Origin: Leifsonia sp. 1010
GTDB lineage: Bacteria > Actinomycetota > Actinomycetes > Actinomycetales > Microbacteriaceae
Direction: 5' to 3'
Assembly (NCBI RefSeq): GCF_031455295.1
Contig: NZ_JAVDSL010000001.1
Span: 1,674,001 to 1,738,000 of the forward strand
Length of the DNA stretch: 64,000 nt
The notes under the pieces were generated by a model. The model had not been told where the DNA came from and made no database searches. It saw nothing but the letters and a program-made list of their open reading frames with translations. The translations under genes and the position numbers were made by a program. Of this stretch, positions 17,708 through 26,112 are shown piece by piece. How positions within the stretch are numbered: the stretch's first letter is position 1; each line of letters starts with the position of its first letter.

Positions 17708-19099
17708 ATGAGCTCGCGCGACCTGGATGCGGAGACCGCGGCCCCCGCAACCTCCGATGTCGCGCAGGCCGGCGGTGTGCTGAGCTCGCCGTTCCGCTGG
17801 ACGAGCATCGGGATGTGCCTCCTGATCACGCTCGCGGCTTTCGAAGCCCTCGCCGTGACCACGATCATGCCGACCGTCAGCCGCGAGCTCGACGGCGCCT
17901 CGCTCTACGCGTTCGCCTTCGCGGGTCCTCTCGCCGTCGGCGTCGTCGGGATGGTGGCCGCGGGCGCGTGGACCGACCGCGGCAATCCGCGGTCCGCGCT
18001 GATCGCCTCCGTCGTCCTCTTCGCGGCGGGTCTCCTCACCGCCGGGCTGGCTCCGACGATGGGGGTGTTCGTCAGCGGCCGGCTCATCCACGGTCTGGGC
18101 GGCGGAGCGCTCACGGTCGTTCTCTACGTCATCGTGGCCCGGGTGTATCCGCCACGGCTGCATCCGCGGATCTTCGCGGGGTTCGCCGCCGCGTGGGTCA
18201 TCCCGTCGCTGATCGGCCCGTTCATCGCGGGCGTGTTGAGCGAGACCGTCGGCTGGCGCTGGGTGTTCCTCGGCGTGGTCGCGCTGACCGCCCTGGCCAT
18301 GCTGATGGTGGTGCCGGTGATGCGCGGCGTACGCCGTGCTCCCGATGAGCCGGGGCCCTTCCCGGTCGGACGCATCCTGTGGTCGCTGCTGCTCGCCGCG
18401 GCGGTGCTCGCCCTCACCCTCGCCGCCGAGGCGTCGGGCCCGGTGCAGTGGATCGTGCCGGTGCTCGCCGCCGCGGTCGCGGCCGTCGCGATCCGTCCGC
18501 TGGTGCCGCGCGGCACGCTCGTCGCACGCCGCGGTCTGCCGAGCGTCATCCTGATGCGCGCCATCGTCGCCGCGACCTTCTTCGCCTCCGAGGTCTACGT
18601 ACCGCTCATCATGGTGACCGAGTACGGGCTCTCCGCCGCGATCGCGGGTCTCGCCCTGACCGCGGCCGGCCTCAGCTGGTCGGCGGCCTCGTGGGCCCAG
18701 GGACGCTTCCCCGGCATCGGCAACCGACTTGCCGCACGCCTCGGCGCCGCCGGGCTGACCGTCGCGCTCGCGTCGCTCATCGCTACGGCGGTGTGGCATC
18801 TGGATCCGTGGGTCGTGGTCGTCGGCTGGGCGTTCGCCGGGGCAGGCATGGGCTTCGTCTACCCGCGCCTCGGCGTCCTCACTCTGCACTATTCGACGCC
18901 CGCCGACCAGGGCTTCAACAGCTCGGCCTTGACGATCGCCGACTCCACCGGCTCGGCGGTCGCACTGGCCGCGACGGCGGTCGTCTTCGCTGCCCTCCGC
19001 GGCCTCGGCGGCGGCGTTCCGTTCGTCGGTGCATTCGCGGTGACGGCGGTGCTGTGCGGACTCGCGTGGGTCGTCGGTTCGCGACTCGTGCGTCGCTGA
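17708..19099 (+). CDS. MFS transporter (14-helix DHA2-like)
   Basis: 463 residues, hydrophobic throughout. The family A-like motif GAWTDRGNPRSALIAS lies between helices 2 and 3, and GRLIHGLGGGALTVVLYVIVARVYPPRLHPR is the next loop block. These features fit the major facilitator superfamily, EmrB/DHA2-like group. A drug or metabolite exporter is likely. It lies behind a LacI regulator, so a sugar-related role is an alternative. Confidence 0.88.
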   Translation: MSSRDLDAETAAPATSDVAQAGGVLSSPFRWTSIGMCLLITLAAFEALAVTTIMPTVSRELDGASLYAFAFAGPLAVGVVGMVAAGAWTDRGNPRSALIASVVLFAAGLLTAGLAPTMGVFVSGRLIHGLGGGALTVVLYVIVARVYPPRLHPRIFAGFAAAWVIPSLIGPFIAGVLSETVGWRWVFLGVVALTALAMLMVVPVMRGVRRAPDEPGPFPVGRILWSLLLAAAVLALTLAAEASGPVQWIVPVLAAAVAAVAIRPLVPRGTLVARRGLPSVILMRAIVAATFFASEVYVPLIMVTEYGLSAAIAGLALTAAGLSWSAASWAQGRFPGIGNRLAARLGAAGLTVALASLIATAVWHLDPWVVVVGWAFAGAGMGFVYPRLGVLTLHYSTPADQGFNSSALTIADSTGSAVALAATAVVFAALRGLGGGVPFVGAFAVTAVLCGLAWVVGSRLVRR

Positions 19100-19154
19100 C
19101 CGGTCACCGCGCTCTGTCGGGGCGCGGCCACCGCATCCATGCGAAGGTGGGGGC

Positions 19155-20258
19155 ATGAGCGTCATCGTCGTCGCGCCGGACTCGTTCAAGGGCTCGGCGT
19201 CCGCCGCCGAGGTCGCCGCTGCTCTCGCGGAGGGCTGGGCCTCCGAGCGCCCGGGTGACCGCGTCGTGCTGGCGCCCATGGCGGACGGCGGCGAGGGGAC
19301 CTTGGACGCGTTCGAGGCGACGGTGCCCGGCGCCGTGCGGCACCCCGTGCGTGTCGTGGGCCCCGACGACACGGAGGTCGACGCCTCGTGGCTGATGCTT
19401 CCGGGCGGCACAGCGGTCGTCGAGCTCGCCGAAACGAGTGGGCTGGGCAGGATGCCGCGGTTGGCGCCGTTCGCCGCGCACACGGTGGGCTTCGGGCAGG
19501 CGATCGCGGATGCCCTGCACGCCGGGGCACGCTCGCTGCTCCTGGCGATCGGGGGCAGCGCGTCGACGGACGGAGGGGCGGGAGCGCTCACCGCGCTCGG
19601 CGCGTGGTTCGTGAATGAGGCCGGCCGCGAGATCCCGCGCGGCAACCTCGGCCTGGCGTCGCTCGCGCGGGTCGATCTCTCGGGCCTCGCGGCGCTCCCG
19701 GCCGGTGGCGCGCGCATCCTCAACGATGTCACGAGTCCTTTGCTCGGTCCGCTCGGGGCCGCTGCCGTGTTCGGGCCGCAGAAGGGCGCCGACGAGCAGG
19801 ATGTGCCGGTGCTGGAGGCGGGACTGCGTCGCCTCGCCGAGACGCTGCGGGCGGCCGGCGCTGCGACCGACCCGGATGAGCCCGGCGCCGGAGCGGCGGG
19901 CGGGACCGGCTTCGGCCTCCTGGTCTGGGGCGCGCGGATGGCGCCGGGCGCGGCCGCGGTCGGTGAGGCGCTGGGGCTGCCGTCCATGATCGCGGGGGCG
20001 GACGCGGTCATCACGGGGGAGGGGCGCTTCGACAACCAGTCGGCGTCGGGGAAGGTGCCGACGTACGTCGCCGGTCTGGCGCGCGACGCGGGTGCGCGCG
20101 TCCTGCTGGCCGCCGGCAGCATCCAGGCGCCGACAGCCGGCTTCGCCGACGCCGTCGCCCTGACCGACCTCGCAGGCTCGTCCGCCGCCGCGATCGCCGA
20201 CCCCGCACGCTGGGCGCGCGCCGCCGGCGCCGCCCTGGCCCGCCGCTTCCGCCCCTGA
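19155..20258 (+). CDS. glxK: Glycerate kinase
   Basis: 367 residues. It starts MSVIVVAPDSFKGSASAAEVA, has MADGGEGTLDAF, the LLLAIGGSASTDGGAGAL phosphate-binding block and the C-terminal ADAVITGEGRFDNQSASGKVP block. All are diagnostic of the GarK/GlxK glycerate kinase type. The enzyme phosphorylates glycerate into lower glycolysis. The ATG follows GAAGGTGGGGGC. It lies before a gluconate module and is separated from the convergent regulator by a family B inverted repeat. Confidence 0.94.
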   Translation: MSVIVVAPDSFKGSASAAEVAAALAEGWASERPGDRVVLAPMADGGEGTLDAFEATVPGAVRHPVRVVGPDDTEVDASWLMLPGGTAVVELAETSGLGRMPRLAPFAAHTVGFGQAIADALHAGARSLLLAIGGSASTDGGAGALTALGAWFVNEAGREIPRGNLGLASLARVDLSGLAALPAGGARILNDVTSPLLGPLGAAAVFGPQKGADEQDVPVLEAGLRRLAETLRAAGAATDPDEPGAGAAGGTGFGLLVWGARMAPGAAAVGEALGLPSMIAGADAVITGEGRFDNQSASGKVPTYVAGLARDAGARVLLAAGSIQAPTAGFADAVALTDLAGSSAAAIADPARWARAAGAALARRFRP

Positions 20259-20307
20259 CCCTCGCCCTATCTCGCCCCTCCCGAAAAGCCCCGTCCCCAA
20301 CCGCCAC

Positions 20308-20359
20308 CTCCTGAGTTTTTCGGTCCCGGGTGCGGCGTGTCGGGCGAAAAACTCAGGAG
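20308..20359. repeat. Inverted repeat, family B copy 1 (terminator-like)
   Basis: Perfect 15-base arms, CTCCTGAGTTTTTCG (20308-20322) and its complement (20345-20359), enclose a 22-base spacer with a further CCCG/CGGG pair. It lies between the convergent glxK and GntR genes. The T5 and A5 tracts inside the arms would give a U-run after a partial stem in either direction, fitting a bidirectional terminator. Confidence 0.85.
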
Positions 20360-20373
20360 CTGTTGGCTGGGCG

Positions 20374-21057
20374 TCAGCGGGTGAGGGCGGCGCTCGCCTC
20401 TTCCACGATCGCGCGCATCGCGGCCTCGGCGGCTGCGGCGTCGCCCCGGCGAACCGCCGCGGCGACCTCCTCGTGCAGCCGGATCGCCTCCGGGTTCGCC
20501 GTGTCGGGCATCAGCGCGTGCACGGTCCGCCCGTTCAGCGCCTCCGCGACGGCGTCGCTGAGCGCCGAGAACACCGGGTTGCCGGATGCCTCCAGCAGCA
20601 CCCGGTGGAAGTCGCGATCGTGCGCCAGATACTCCTCGCGGTCCGCCGACCGCTGGGTCGCCGACATGCCCACGATCGCGGCGGTGAGCTCTCCGCACTG
20701 AGCCGGCGTCGCCCGGGCGCTCGCCAGCCGCGCGGCGACCGGTTCGACCGCCATCCGCAGCTCGCCGAGCTCCGCGAGCGCTGTCAGCCGGTCGGGACCT
20801 GCGAGACGCCAGCTCAGGATGCGCGGATCGAGCGCCTGCCAGGACGACGACGGCAGCACGACCGTCCCTCGACGCCGCCTGGCCTGCACGAGCCCGAGTG
20901 ACTCGAGCACCCGGATGCACTCGCGCAGCACAGTCCGCGAGATGCCGAGCCCTTCGGGCGTGAGCACCGCTCCGACGGGGATCTCGCCCGCGACGATGCG
21001 GGCGCCGAGGGAGGCGATCGCCTGCTCGTGCTGGGAGGCCTGCGCTGCCTGAGTCAC
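20374..21057 (-). CDS. GntR/FadR-subfamily regulator of the gluconate module
   Basis: 227 residues. An N-terminal winged helix (IASLGARIVAGEIPVGAVLTPEGLGISRTVLRECIRVLESLGLV) is followed by an all-helical FCD ligand domain (EEYLAHDRDFHRVLLEASGNPVF, RLHEEVAAAVRRGD). FCD regulators bind organic or sugar acids. It is divergent from the gluconate permease across 144 bp containing a dyad, so it probably represses gntP-gntK in the absence of gluconate. Start is GTG without a clear ribosome site. Confidence 0.9.
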   Translation of the reverse strand: MTQAAQASQHEQAIASLGARIVAGEIPVGAVLTPEGLGISRTVLRECIRVLESLGLVQARRRRGTVVLPSSSWQALDPRILSWRLAGPDRLTALAELGELRMAVEPVAARLASARATPAQCGELTAAIVGMSATQRSADREEYLAHDRDFHRVLLEASGNPVFSALSDAVAEALNGRTVHALMPDTANPEAIRLHEEVAAAVRRGDAAAAEAAMRAIVEEASAALTR

Positions 21058-21109
21058 GCTTCATTATCTGCGTACGGAAGTGATCGGGTCAAAGCGACAC
21101 GCATTGCCT

Positions 21110-21155
21110 ATAAACCCGTCATTATTTGCCTCGATTAGACACAAATCAGGTTTAT
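21110..21155. promoter_or_regulatory. Candidate GntR-family operator dyad
   Basis: ATAAACC (21110-21116) and GGTTTAT (21149-21155) form an outer perfect dyad, and ATTTG/CAAAT an inner one, symmetric around about 21132. The region is much more A/T rich than its surroundings and lies between the divergent regulator and permease genes. It may hold both promoters and one or two operators. Confidence 0.4.
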
Positions 21156-21201
21156 TCCTAGAGTGTTCGTGCCCTATCCGGATTCACGACCAAGGACGTT
21201 C

Positions 21202-22632
21202 ATGACCCCCACCCTGCTCGCTCACCTGGCGGCTGCCGCTCGCACTGCGGCCCCCGCCCCCGCTCCGACTCCCAGCGGCCCCGAAGGCCAGCTCATCTTC
21301 GCCGCCCTGGCCGGCATCGCGGTCATCGTCGTGCTGATCACCTGGCTCAAGCTGCACCCGTTCCTCTCGCTCCTGCTCGGCTCCCTCGTCGCGGGCCTCG
21401 CCGCAGGACTGGCCGCGGATGCCGCGATCGCCAGCTTCATCACCGGCTTCGGAAACACGATGGGCAGCGTCGGCGTGCTCATCGGCCTCGGCGCGATGTA
21501 CGGCAAGCTGCTCGCCGACTCCGGCGGCGCCGACCGCATCGTCGACACCCTGGTCTCGCGCACCAGCGCGCGTCTGCTGCCGTGGACGATGGGCGCCGTC
21601 GGCGCGATCATCGGTCTGCCGATGTTCTTCGAGGTCGGCCTCGTGCTCCTGATGCCGGTGATCATCCTGGTGACACGCCGGTCCGGCCTCCCGCTGATGC
21701 GCATCGCCCTGCCGACCATCGCGGGCCTCTCCGCCATGCACGGACTGGTGCCGCCGCACCCCGGACCCCTGGTCGCGATCAGCGCGCTCGGTGCCAACCT
21801 CGGCCTCACGCTGGCCTTCGGCGTGCTCGTCGCCATTCCGACGATCGCCGTCGCGGGGCCCCTGTTCAGCCGTCTGGCCGCGCGCTGGGTTCCGGTCGGC
21901 GTCCCCGACCTGTTCGTCCCGGAGGAGGGCGACGGCCCCGCGCGCCGCCGGCCGTCGTTCGGTGCCGCGCTGATCAGCATCCTGCTGCCCGTCATCCTCA
22001 TGCTCGGCAAGGCCGTCGCCGACATCGCCGCCCCCGACGCGGCCCCGGTGTGGAAGGTCGTCCTCGACTTCCTCGGCACACCGGTCATCGCCCTGACGGT
22101 CGCCGTGCTCGCCGGACTGCTGCTGCTCGGTGTCGGCGGCGGGATGGACCGCAAGGCCATGCAGACCAGCCTCGGCGCCTCGCTGCCCCCGATCGCGGGC
22201 ATCCTCCTCATCGTGGGCGCCGGCGGCGGGTTCAAGCAGGTCCTCGTCGACACCGGCATCGGTCAGGTGATCGCGGACTGGGCGACCGGTGCGAGCGGGA
22301 TCCTCGTGCTCCTCCTCGCCTGGACCGTCGCGGCGCTGATCCGCATCGCCACGGGCTCCGCGACGGTCGCGACCGTGACAGCCGCGGGCATCCTGCTCCC
22401 GCTCACCGAGCACCTGTCGACCCCGATGGTGTCGCTGATGGTGCTGGCGATCGGCGCGGGATCGGTGTTCCTGTCCCACGTCAACGACGCCGGCTTCTGG
22501 CTGGTGAAGGAGTATCTGGGCCTGAGCATCCCGCAGACCCTGAAGAGCTGGACCGTGCTGGAGTGCCTGGTCTCGATCGTCGGGCTGGCGGGTGTCCTGA
22601 TCCTGAGCCTGTTCGTCGGCGGCCTCGGGTGA
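21202..22632 (+). CDS. gntP: Gluconate:H+ symporter, GntP family
   Basis: 476 residues, highly hydrophobic with 12-14 helices. Blocks such as FITGFGNTMGSVGVLIGLGAMYGKLLADSGGADRIVDTL, AMHGLVPPHPGPLVA and GSVFLSHVNDAGFWLVKEYLGLS are characteristic of GntP/Ion-transporter gluconate permeases. The ATG at 21202 follows AAGGA by 6 bases; an earlier in-frame GTG is not preceded by a site. Its stop overlaps the gluconokinase start (GTGA), so import and phosphorylation are translationally coupled. Confidence 0.93.
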   Translation: MTPTLLAHLAAAARTAAPAPAPTPSGPEGQLIFAALAGIAVIVVLITWLKLHPFLSLLLGSLVAGLAAGLAADAAIASFITGFGNTMGSVGVLIGLGAMYGKLLADSGGADRIVDTLVSRTSARLLPWTMGAVGAIIGLPMFFEVGLVLLMPVIILVTRRSGLPLMRIALPTIAGLSAMHGLVPPHPGPLVAISALGANLGLTLAFGVLVAIPTIAVAGPLFSRLAARWVPVGVPDLFVPEEGDGPARRRPSFGAALISILLPVILMLGKAVADIAAPDAAPVWKVVLDFLGTPVIALTVAVLAGLLLLGVGGGMDRKAMQTSLGASLPPIAGILLIVGAGGGFKQVLVDTGIGQVIADWATGASGILVLLLAWTVAALIRIATGSATVATVTAAGILLPLTEHLSTPMVSLMVLAIGAGSVFLSHVNDAGFWLVKEYLGLSIPQTLKSWTVLECLVSIVGLAGVLILSLFVGGLG

Positions 22633-23138
22633 CGCCGGTGCGCGCGGTCGTCGTCATGGGCGTCGCCGGATGCGGCAAGTCGACGGTCGCGGCGCTCCTC
22701 GCCGAGCGTCTGGGATGGGAGCTGCTGGAGGGCGACGGACTGCATCCCGCGACGAACGTCGAGCGGATGAGCGCGGGGGTTCCGCTCACCGATGACGACC
22801 GCGCGCCCTGGCTCGCCGCGATCGCCGAGTGGATGCGGGAGCGGCTCGACGCCGGACGTCCGGTCGTCGTCGCCTGCTCCGCGCTCGCGCGGAGGTACCG
22901 CGAGGTGCTGCGTCGGGACGACGTGCTGTTCCTGCACCTGAGCGGCTCGCCGGAGCTCCTCGAGGCGCGCCTGGCGTCGCGCGAGCATCACTTCATGAAG
23001 TCGGGCATGCTGCAGAGTCAGCTGGCGACGCTCGAGCCGCCCGCAGCCGACGAACGCCACCTCACGCTCGACATCGCCGAGCCGCCGTCCGCTCTCGCCG
23101 CCCGAGCTGCTCTCGCCGCATCCGCCCTCACCTCCTGA
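22629..23138 (+). CDS. gntK: Gluconokinase
   Basis: 169 residues, a P-loop kinase: MGVAGCGKSTVAALLAERLGW (Walker A GVAGCGKST), LLEGDGLHPATNVERMSAGVPLTDDDRAPWL and ACSALARRYREVLR. These are signature blocks of GntK/IdnK, which make 6-phosphogluconate. It overlaps gntP by 4 bp through GTGA. A family B inverted repeat follows its stop. Confidence 0.94.
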   Translation: MTPVRAVVVMGVAGCGKSTVAALLAERLGWELLEGDGLHPATNVERMSAGVPLTDDDRAPWLAAIAEWMRERLDAGRPVVVACSALARRYREVLRRDDVLFLHLSGSPELLEARLASREHHFMKSGMLQSQLATLEPPAADERHLTLDIAEPPSALAARAALAASALTS

Positions 23139-23163
23139 GCCCCCTGAGCTCGGCTCCGACGCA

Positions 23164-23225
23164 AACAGCTCCTGAGTTTTTCGCCCTGCCGCCCGGCGTG
23201 GCGCCCGAAAAACTCAGGAGCTGTT
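23164..23225. repeat. Inverted repeat, family B copy 2 (terminator-like)
   Basis: Perfect 20-base arms (23164-23183 and 23206-23225) share the core CTCCTGAGTTTTTCG and enclose 22 bases. It lies between convergent gntK and xylB and is the best-paired copy of the family. A bidirectional termination role is likely. Confidence 0.87.
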
Positions 23226-23254
23226 GGCTTGGGGAGGGGCTCGACGGTGGAGGG

Positions 23255-24694
23255 TCAGGCGCGGGCGGCGGCGTACTGGGTGCGGATGACGGAGCGCGTG
23301 TCGACGGGGAGCGCGGCGGACGTCTCGACGGTCCAGGACGGACGCGTTCCGGTCAGCGCCCATGCGGCCTGCACCGCCCCGCCGTCCGCGACGTACTCGC
23401 CGGGCGCCGGCACCTCGACCGGAGCGTCGAACACCTGCGCGGCGACCTGCGCCACTGCCGGGTTCTGCGCCGCTCCGCCGATCAGCAGGATGCGGCGCTC
23501 GCGCACGCCGGCCGCCCGCACGGCGTCGAGGCCGTCGGCCAGCCCGCACAGCATCCCCTCGATGGCAGCACGCGCCAGGTTCGACGGGGTCGTCGAGGCG
23601 AGGGTGAGTCCGTGGATGCTGGCCTTCGCGTCGGGCAGGTTGGGGGTGCGCTCGCCCTCGAAGTACGGGACGAGCACCACGCCGCCGGATCCCGGCTCCG
23701 CCGAGAGCGCCAGGGCGGACAGTCCGTCGTGGTCGACCGACAGGAGATCGGCGATGGAGCCGAGCACGCGCGCGGCGTTGAGGGTGGCGATGAGCGGCAG
23801 GGACAGGCCGGAGGCGTCCGCGAAGCCCGCGACGGTGCCCGACGCATCCGCTATGGGCGCGTCGGTCACGGCGAAGACCGTTCCGGAGGTGCCGATCGAG
23901 ACGACGACGTCGCCTTCCGCGGCGCCGAGTCCGAGGGCCGCACCGGCGTTGTCGCCCGCGCCCGGTCCGAGGAGCACACCGGACGGCGTGCGTCCGGCCG
24001 ACTCCGACGGTCCGAGCACGCGCGGTAGCACGACGGCGTCGCTCCCCGCACCGGCCGACGAGCCCGCCTCGCGGCCCGGCCGACCGAGCGCCCGCTCGAA
24101 CAGGTCGAGGTCGTACCCGCCAGAGGCCGCGCCCCAGTAGGCGGTGCCGCTGGCGTCGGAGCGGTCGGTGGTCAGCGCCTCGAGGTCTGGTCCGAGCTCG
24201 CTCTCGCCCTCCGGTCCGTAGCCGCGGAGGCGCCAGGTCAGCCAGTCGTGGGGGAGCGCGACCGCGGCGACGCGCGCGGCGTTCTCGGGTTCGGCATCCC
24301 GCAGCCAGCGCAGTTTGGTCGCGGTGAAGGAGGCGACGGGCACCACACCGACGCGGTTCGCGTACTCCTCGGCCCCGACCTCGTCGATCAGGTCGCGGGC
24401 GGCCTGCGCCGAGCGGGTGTCGTTCCAGAGCAGGGCGTCGCGGATGACCCGGCCCTGCGCATCCAGCACCACCATCCCGTGCTGCTGCCCGGCGACGGAG
24501 ATCGCGTCGACGTCGTCGAGTCCGCCTGCGGACGCGATGGCCTCCTGCAGCGCGCTCCACCAGGCCGCGGGGTCGACCTCGGTGCCGTCGGGATGCGCGG
24601 CGCGGCCGGACCGCACCAGCGCACCGGTCTCGAGGTCGCGCACGACCACCTTGCAGCTCTGCGTCGAGGAGTCGACGCCGGCGACGAGAGTCAC
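23255..24694 (-). CDS. xylB: Xylulokinase
   Basis: 479 residues, FGGY kinase. The N-terminus is [18 protein letters not shown], followed by [15 protein letters not shown] (substrate loop) and [21 protein letters not shown] is the phosphate loop and [15 protein letters not shown] the adenosine motif. GTG start preceded by GAAAGGA. It phosphorylates D-xylulose made by XylA, encoded 129 bp upstream on the same strand; a family A repeat sits between them and may lower xylB expression relative to xylA. Confidence 0.95.
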   Translation of the reverse strand: MTLVAGVDSSTQSCKVVVRDLETGALVRSGRAAHPDGTEVDPAAWWSALQEAIASAGGLDDVDAISVAGQQHGMVVLDAQGRVIRDALLWNDTRSAQAARDLIDEVGAEEYANRVGVVPVASFTATKLRWLRDAEPENAARVAAVALPHDWLTWRLRGYGPEGESELGPDLEALTTDRSDASGTAYWGAASGGYDLDLFERALGRPGREAGSSAGAGSDAVVLPRVLGPSESAGRTPSGVLLGPGAGDNAGAALGLGAAEGDVVVSIGTSGTVFAVTDAPIADASGTVAGFADASGLSLPLIATLNAARVLGSIADLLSVDHDGLSALALSAEPGSGGVVLVPYFEGERTPNLPDAKASIHGLTLASTTPSNLARAAIEGMLCGLADGLDAVRAAGVRERRILLIGGAAQNPAVAQVAAQVFDAPVEVPAPGEYVADGGAVQAAWALTGTRPSWTVETSAALPVDTRSVIRTQYAAARA

Positions 24695-24723
24695 GGGTGT
24701 CCTTTCACGGGCGATCCCACCCG

Positions 24724-24788
24724 CCGTCGAGTCCGCGAACTCTGCACGTTTTCAGAGCGAGAACGTGCAAGAAGTGCGGACTCGACGG
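24724..24788. repeat. Inverted repeat, family A copy 2
   Basis: 27-base arms (24724-24750 and 24762-24788) share CCGTCGAGTCCGC outside and TGCACGTT inside, with about six mostly unpaired bases between these blocks. It lies between xylA and xylB, both on the minus strand, so it is not a convergent-gene terminator here. Confidence 0.82.
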
Positions 24789-24823
24789 AGGGTGGGAGCG
24801 AGATGGGAGGGGGTGGATGCGGA

Positions 24824-26014
24824 TCAGCGCGCGCCGAGCAGGTGCTCGAGGGCGAGCTGCTGCAGGCGGACGAACCCGAAGCCCTTCGCGCCGAAGTACG
24901 CGCTCGGGTCGAAGTCCTCGTACGCGCTGCGGTCGGCGAGCAGGTCGTCGTACGACTCGCCCTCGCCGAGGGTCGGGCGGGACAGCTCGATGACGCGGGA
25001 CGCCTCCAGCTGCTCCTGCACCTCCGGGTCGGCGCGGAAGGCCTGCGCGCGCTCCTTGAGCAGGAGGTAGGTGCGCATGTTCGCCGCCGCCGAATCCCAG
25101 ACGCCGGTGATGTCCTCGGTGCGGGACGGCTTGTAGTCGAAGTGGCGGGGGCCCTCGTAGGCCGGGCCGCCGTCGGGGCCGCCGTTCTCGAGCAGGTCGA
25201 CGAGGGCGAACGCGTTCTGCAGGTCGCCGTGACCGAACACGAGGTCCTGGTCGTACTTGATGCCGCGCTGGCCGTTGAGGTCGATGTGGTACAGCTTGCC
25301 GTGGTACAGCGCCTGGGCGATGCCGGCGGCGAAGTTGAGGCCCGCCATCTGCTCGTGGCCGACCTCGGGGTTGAGGCCGACGAGCTCCGGGCGCTCCAGC
25401 GAGTTGATGAACGCGAGCGCGTGGCCGACGGTCGGCAGCAGGATGTCGCCGCGCGGCTCGTTCGGCTTCGGCTCGATGGCGAAGCGGATGTCGTAGCCCT
25501 TGTCCGTGACGTAGTCGCCGAGGAGGTTGACGGCCTCGCGGTAGCGCTCGAGCGCGGCGCGGATGTCCTTCGCTGCGTCGTACTCTGCGCCCTCGCGGCC
25601 GCCCCACATCACGAACGTCTTGGCGCCGAGCTCGGCGGCGAGGTCGATGTTGCGGAGAACCTTGCGGAGGGCGAAGCGGCGGACGGCGCGGTCGTTGGAG
25701 GTGAATCCGCCGTCCTTGAAGACCGGAGCGCTGAACAGGTTGGTGGTCACCATCGGCACGATGATGCCGGTGTCGGCGAGGGCCTGCTTGAGGCGGTCGA
25801 TCTGCTTCTGGCGCTCCGCGTCGGTCGAGCCGAACGCGAACAGGTCGTCGTCGTGGAAGGTGAGGCCGTAGGCGCCCAGCTCGTCGAGCTTGTGCACCGC
25901 CTCGACCACGTCGAGCTGGGGGCGGGTGGGGCCGCCGAACGGGTCGGTGCCGTTGTAGCCGATGGTCCACAGTCCGAACGAGAACTTGTCGGCGCGGGTG
26001 GGGGTGAGGCTCAT
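24824..26014 (-). CDS. xylA: Xylose isomerase
   Basis: 396 residues, class I (Actinobacteria/Streptomyces type, about 390 residues). Catalytic histidine region [12 protein letters not shown], metal ligands in [12 protein letters not shown] and [14 protein letters not shown], and DLNGQRG and [11 protein letters not shown] near the C-terminal metal site. It converts D-xylose to D-xylulose. ATG follows AAGGAACATC. The upstream 99 bp contains a candidate ROK-type operator also found before the second ABC operon. Confidence 0.96.
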   Translation of the reverse strand: MSLTPTRADKFSFGLWTIGYNGTDPFGGPTRPQLDVVEAVHKLDELGAYGLTFHDDDLFAFGSTDAERQKQIDRLKQALADTGIIVPMVTTNLFSAPVFKDGGFTSNDRAVRRFALRKVLRNIDLAAELGAKTFVMWGGREGAEYDAAKDIRAALERYREAVNLLGDYVTDKGYDIRFAIEPKPNEPRGDILLPTVGHALAFINSLERPELVGLNPEVGHEQMAGLNFAAGIAQALYHGKLYHIDLNGQRGIKYDQDLVFGHGDLQNAFALVDLLENGGPDGGPAYEGPRHFDYKPSRTEDITGVWDSAAANMRTYLLLKERAQAFRADPEVQEQLEASRVIELSRPTLGEGESYDDLLADRSAYEDFDPSAYFGAKGFGFVRLQQLALEHLLGAR

Positions 26015-26042
26015 GATGTTCCTTCAGCGTCGTCGGTGATTT

Positions 26043-26060
26043 GTTGTTTCAATAAACTTA
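26043..26060. promoter_or_regulatory. Candidate XylR/ROK-type operator upstream of xylA
   Basis: The 18-base element GTTGTT-N5-AAACT-T-A lies 29 bp before the xylA start. On the minus strand it reads as an AGTTT..AACAAC-type dyad like XylR/ROK operators. Aligned to 39537-39554 it matches at 13 of 18 positions. Two ROK regulators are encoded in the same locus. Confidence 0.45.
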
Positions 26061-26112
26061 TACAGCACTGGCGGGACGAGCGCGAGTCCGGGGAGTGAAC
26101 TCGCGCCTCCGG

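Noticed and set aside
17468-20122. An 884-codon open frame on the minus strand
   Set aside because: It spans the LacI, MFS and glycerate kinase genes antisense and is Ala/Arg/Pro/Ser-rich noise.
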